Shown here: positions 5,194-5,565 of the stretch, piece after piece
Layout of the letters: every line of letters starts with the position of its first letter
Position numbering within the stretch: the first letter of the stretch is position 1
NCBI GenBank assembly: GCA_965368585.1
Contig: CBDUNM010000233.1
Location: forward strand, 1 to 5,565
Source: JARRQB01 sp965368585
GTDB lineage: Bacteria; Pseudomonadota; Gammaproteobacteria; Chromatiales; Chromatiaceae
Direction: 5' to 3'
DNA length: 5,565 nucleotides
The notes under the pieces: model-generated
Seen by the model: only the letters and a program-made list of their open reading frames with translations
Told to the model about the DNA's origin: nothing
The model's database searches: none
Translations under genes and position numbers: made by a program

Positions 5194-5514
5194 TTATCGA
5201 GGAGGCAGCAGCCCGGCCTGTGTGACGGCATCGGTCCATTCGGGTGTAGAGGCGAAGTTCTGCGCTGCGGCAACCAACGGGTGGGCCTCGTTTTTCAGAT
5301 CGTAAACTAGACCAACGGCCACACCAGCGGAGAAATCATCCACTTCGATGACGTTAATGCCATTGAAGTTGGGTAGTGCACCAAATGCAACGGCATTGGC
5401 GCCAGCCGCGGATTGAAGAAATTTGACTACCTGATGGTCTTTCTTGAAAATTTTGTCGAATTTGTCACTAAATATGCTGACAAATTTGACTACACGAACC
5501 GTATTCGGCAACGA
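5194..5514 (-). CDS. C-terminal part of a probable periplasmic solute-binding protein
   Basis: The open frame encodes about 105 residues ending at TAA 5196-5194. The sequence GANAVAFGALPNFNGINVIE, then FSAGVAVGLVYDLKNEAHPL and a closing STPEWTDAVTQAGLLPPR, has the feel of the last lobe of a type-2 periplasmic binding protein (phosphate/phosphonate- or anion-binding type). It shows a strand-turn-strand, an 'HPLVAAAQ' helix and a final 'W...A..GLLP' helix. This is pattern recognition, not a firm family match. Such proteins are normally 250 residues or more with a signal peptide, so this is only the C-terminus. In-frame TGA 5517-5515 blocks extension, and the only start is a TTG at 5511 with no clear ribosome binding site. 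Either the gene is truncated or frameshifted near 5515, or the rest lies past the window edge in another frame. Position 61 bases upstream of the chemoreceptor suggests it once presented ligand to that receptor. Confidence 0.55.
   Translation of the reverse strand, partial: SLPNTVRVVKFVSIFSDKFDKIFKKDHQVVKFLQSAAGANAVAFGALPNFNGINVIEVDDFSAGVAVGLVYDLKNEAHPLVAAAQNFASTPEWTDAVTQAGLLPPR
5419..5493. repeat. 12-bp direct repeat
   Basis: AAATTTGACTAC occurs at 5419-5430 and again at 5482-5493, exactly 63 bases apart. In the minus-strand coding frame both copies read Val-Val-Lys-Phe, 21 codons apart. It may be a residue of a small duplication or a chance result of AT-rich coding. Confidence 0.5.
5459..5486. 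repeat. 9-bp perfect inverted repeat in an AT-rich patch
   Basis: AATTTGTCA (5459-5467) and TGACAAATT (5478-5486) are perfectly complementary with a 10-base AT-rich spacer. A further TTTTGTC lies at 5451-5457. The dyad form resembles an operator for a dimeric regulator, but it lies within the binding-protein frame, so it may be chance. Confidence 0.4.
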
Positions 5515-5565
5515 TCAAGGCCAGAACTCGCGATGCGGGCACCGGAAATTACCCCAGACCCTGGT

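Noticed and set aside
5133..5273. Upstream start (ATG 5273) adding 47 residues to the chemoreceptor
   Set aside because: The added residues are polar and Pro/Arg-rich, unlike a receptor N-terminus, and overlap the end of the preceding gene; the transmembrane segment follows naturally from ATG 5132.

Overview
The window looks like chromosomal DNA of a GC-rich proteobacterium. A gammaproteobacterium of the purple-sulfur/Chromatiales kind is my best guess, based on the GC-rich left half, an RnfB-type fragment, a DUF427 protein and a Cache-HAMP chemoreceptor. This is inference from the proteins only; no RNA gene or other taxonomic marker is present. I see no CRISPR array, tRNA, rRNA, transposase or phage gene, and no clear new multi-gene system.

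Left part (1-2222): a decayed gene for GTP cyclohydrolase II (riboflavin pathway) runs rightward from the left edge to about 490. Its zinc/catalytic core is missing and it carries stops and a frame change. Converging on it from the right is a two-gene leftward unit. The first gene encodes a polytopic membrane protein of unknown function (1328-2185). The second encodes an intact creatininase-family amidohydrolase (522-1316) whose ribosome binding site overlaps the stop codon of the first, so the two are probably translationally coupled. The membrane protein has a puzzling start: a good Shine-Dalgarno and ATG are out of frame with the body of the gene.

Middle part (2222-3644): a rightward remnant of an RnfB-like iron-sulfur protein (2442-2713) has lost one base, which puts its fourth cluster cysteine out of frame. 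The stop of the shifted frame overlaps, as GTGA, the possible start of a small uncharacterised protein (2710-2925). That is followed closely by an intact DUF427 protein (2955-3236) with a strong ribosome binding site. The stretch 3237-3644 has no convincing gene, only small inverted repeats.

Right part (3645-5565): a leftward pair, visibly richer in A and T than the left half. It comprises the C-terminal part of what looks like a periplasmic solute-binding protein (5194-5514, cut by an in-frame stop near the window edge) and, 61 bases downstream, an intact methyl-accepting chemotaxis protein (3645-5132). The arrangement suggests a binding protein/chemoreceptor sensing pair, with the binding protein now apparently broken.

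The recurring theme is gene erosion: ribA, rnfB, the membrane-protein start and the binding protein each show lesions, beside intact creatininase, DUF427 and chemoreceptor genes. Several lesions are consistent with single-base losses, so sequencing or assembly error is a real alternative to true decay.
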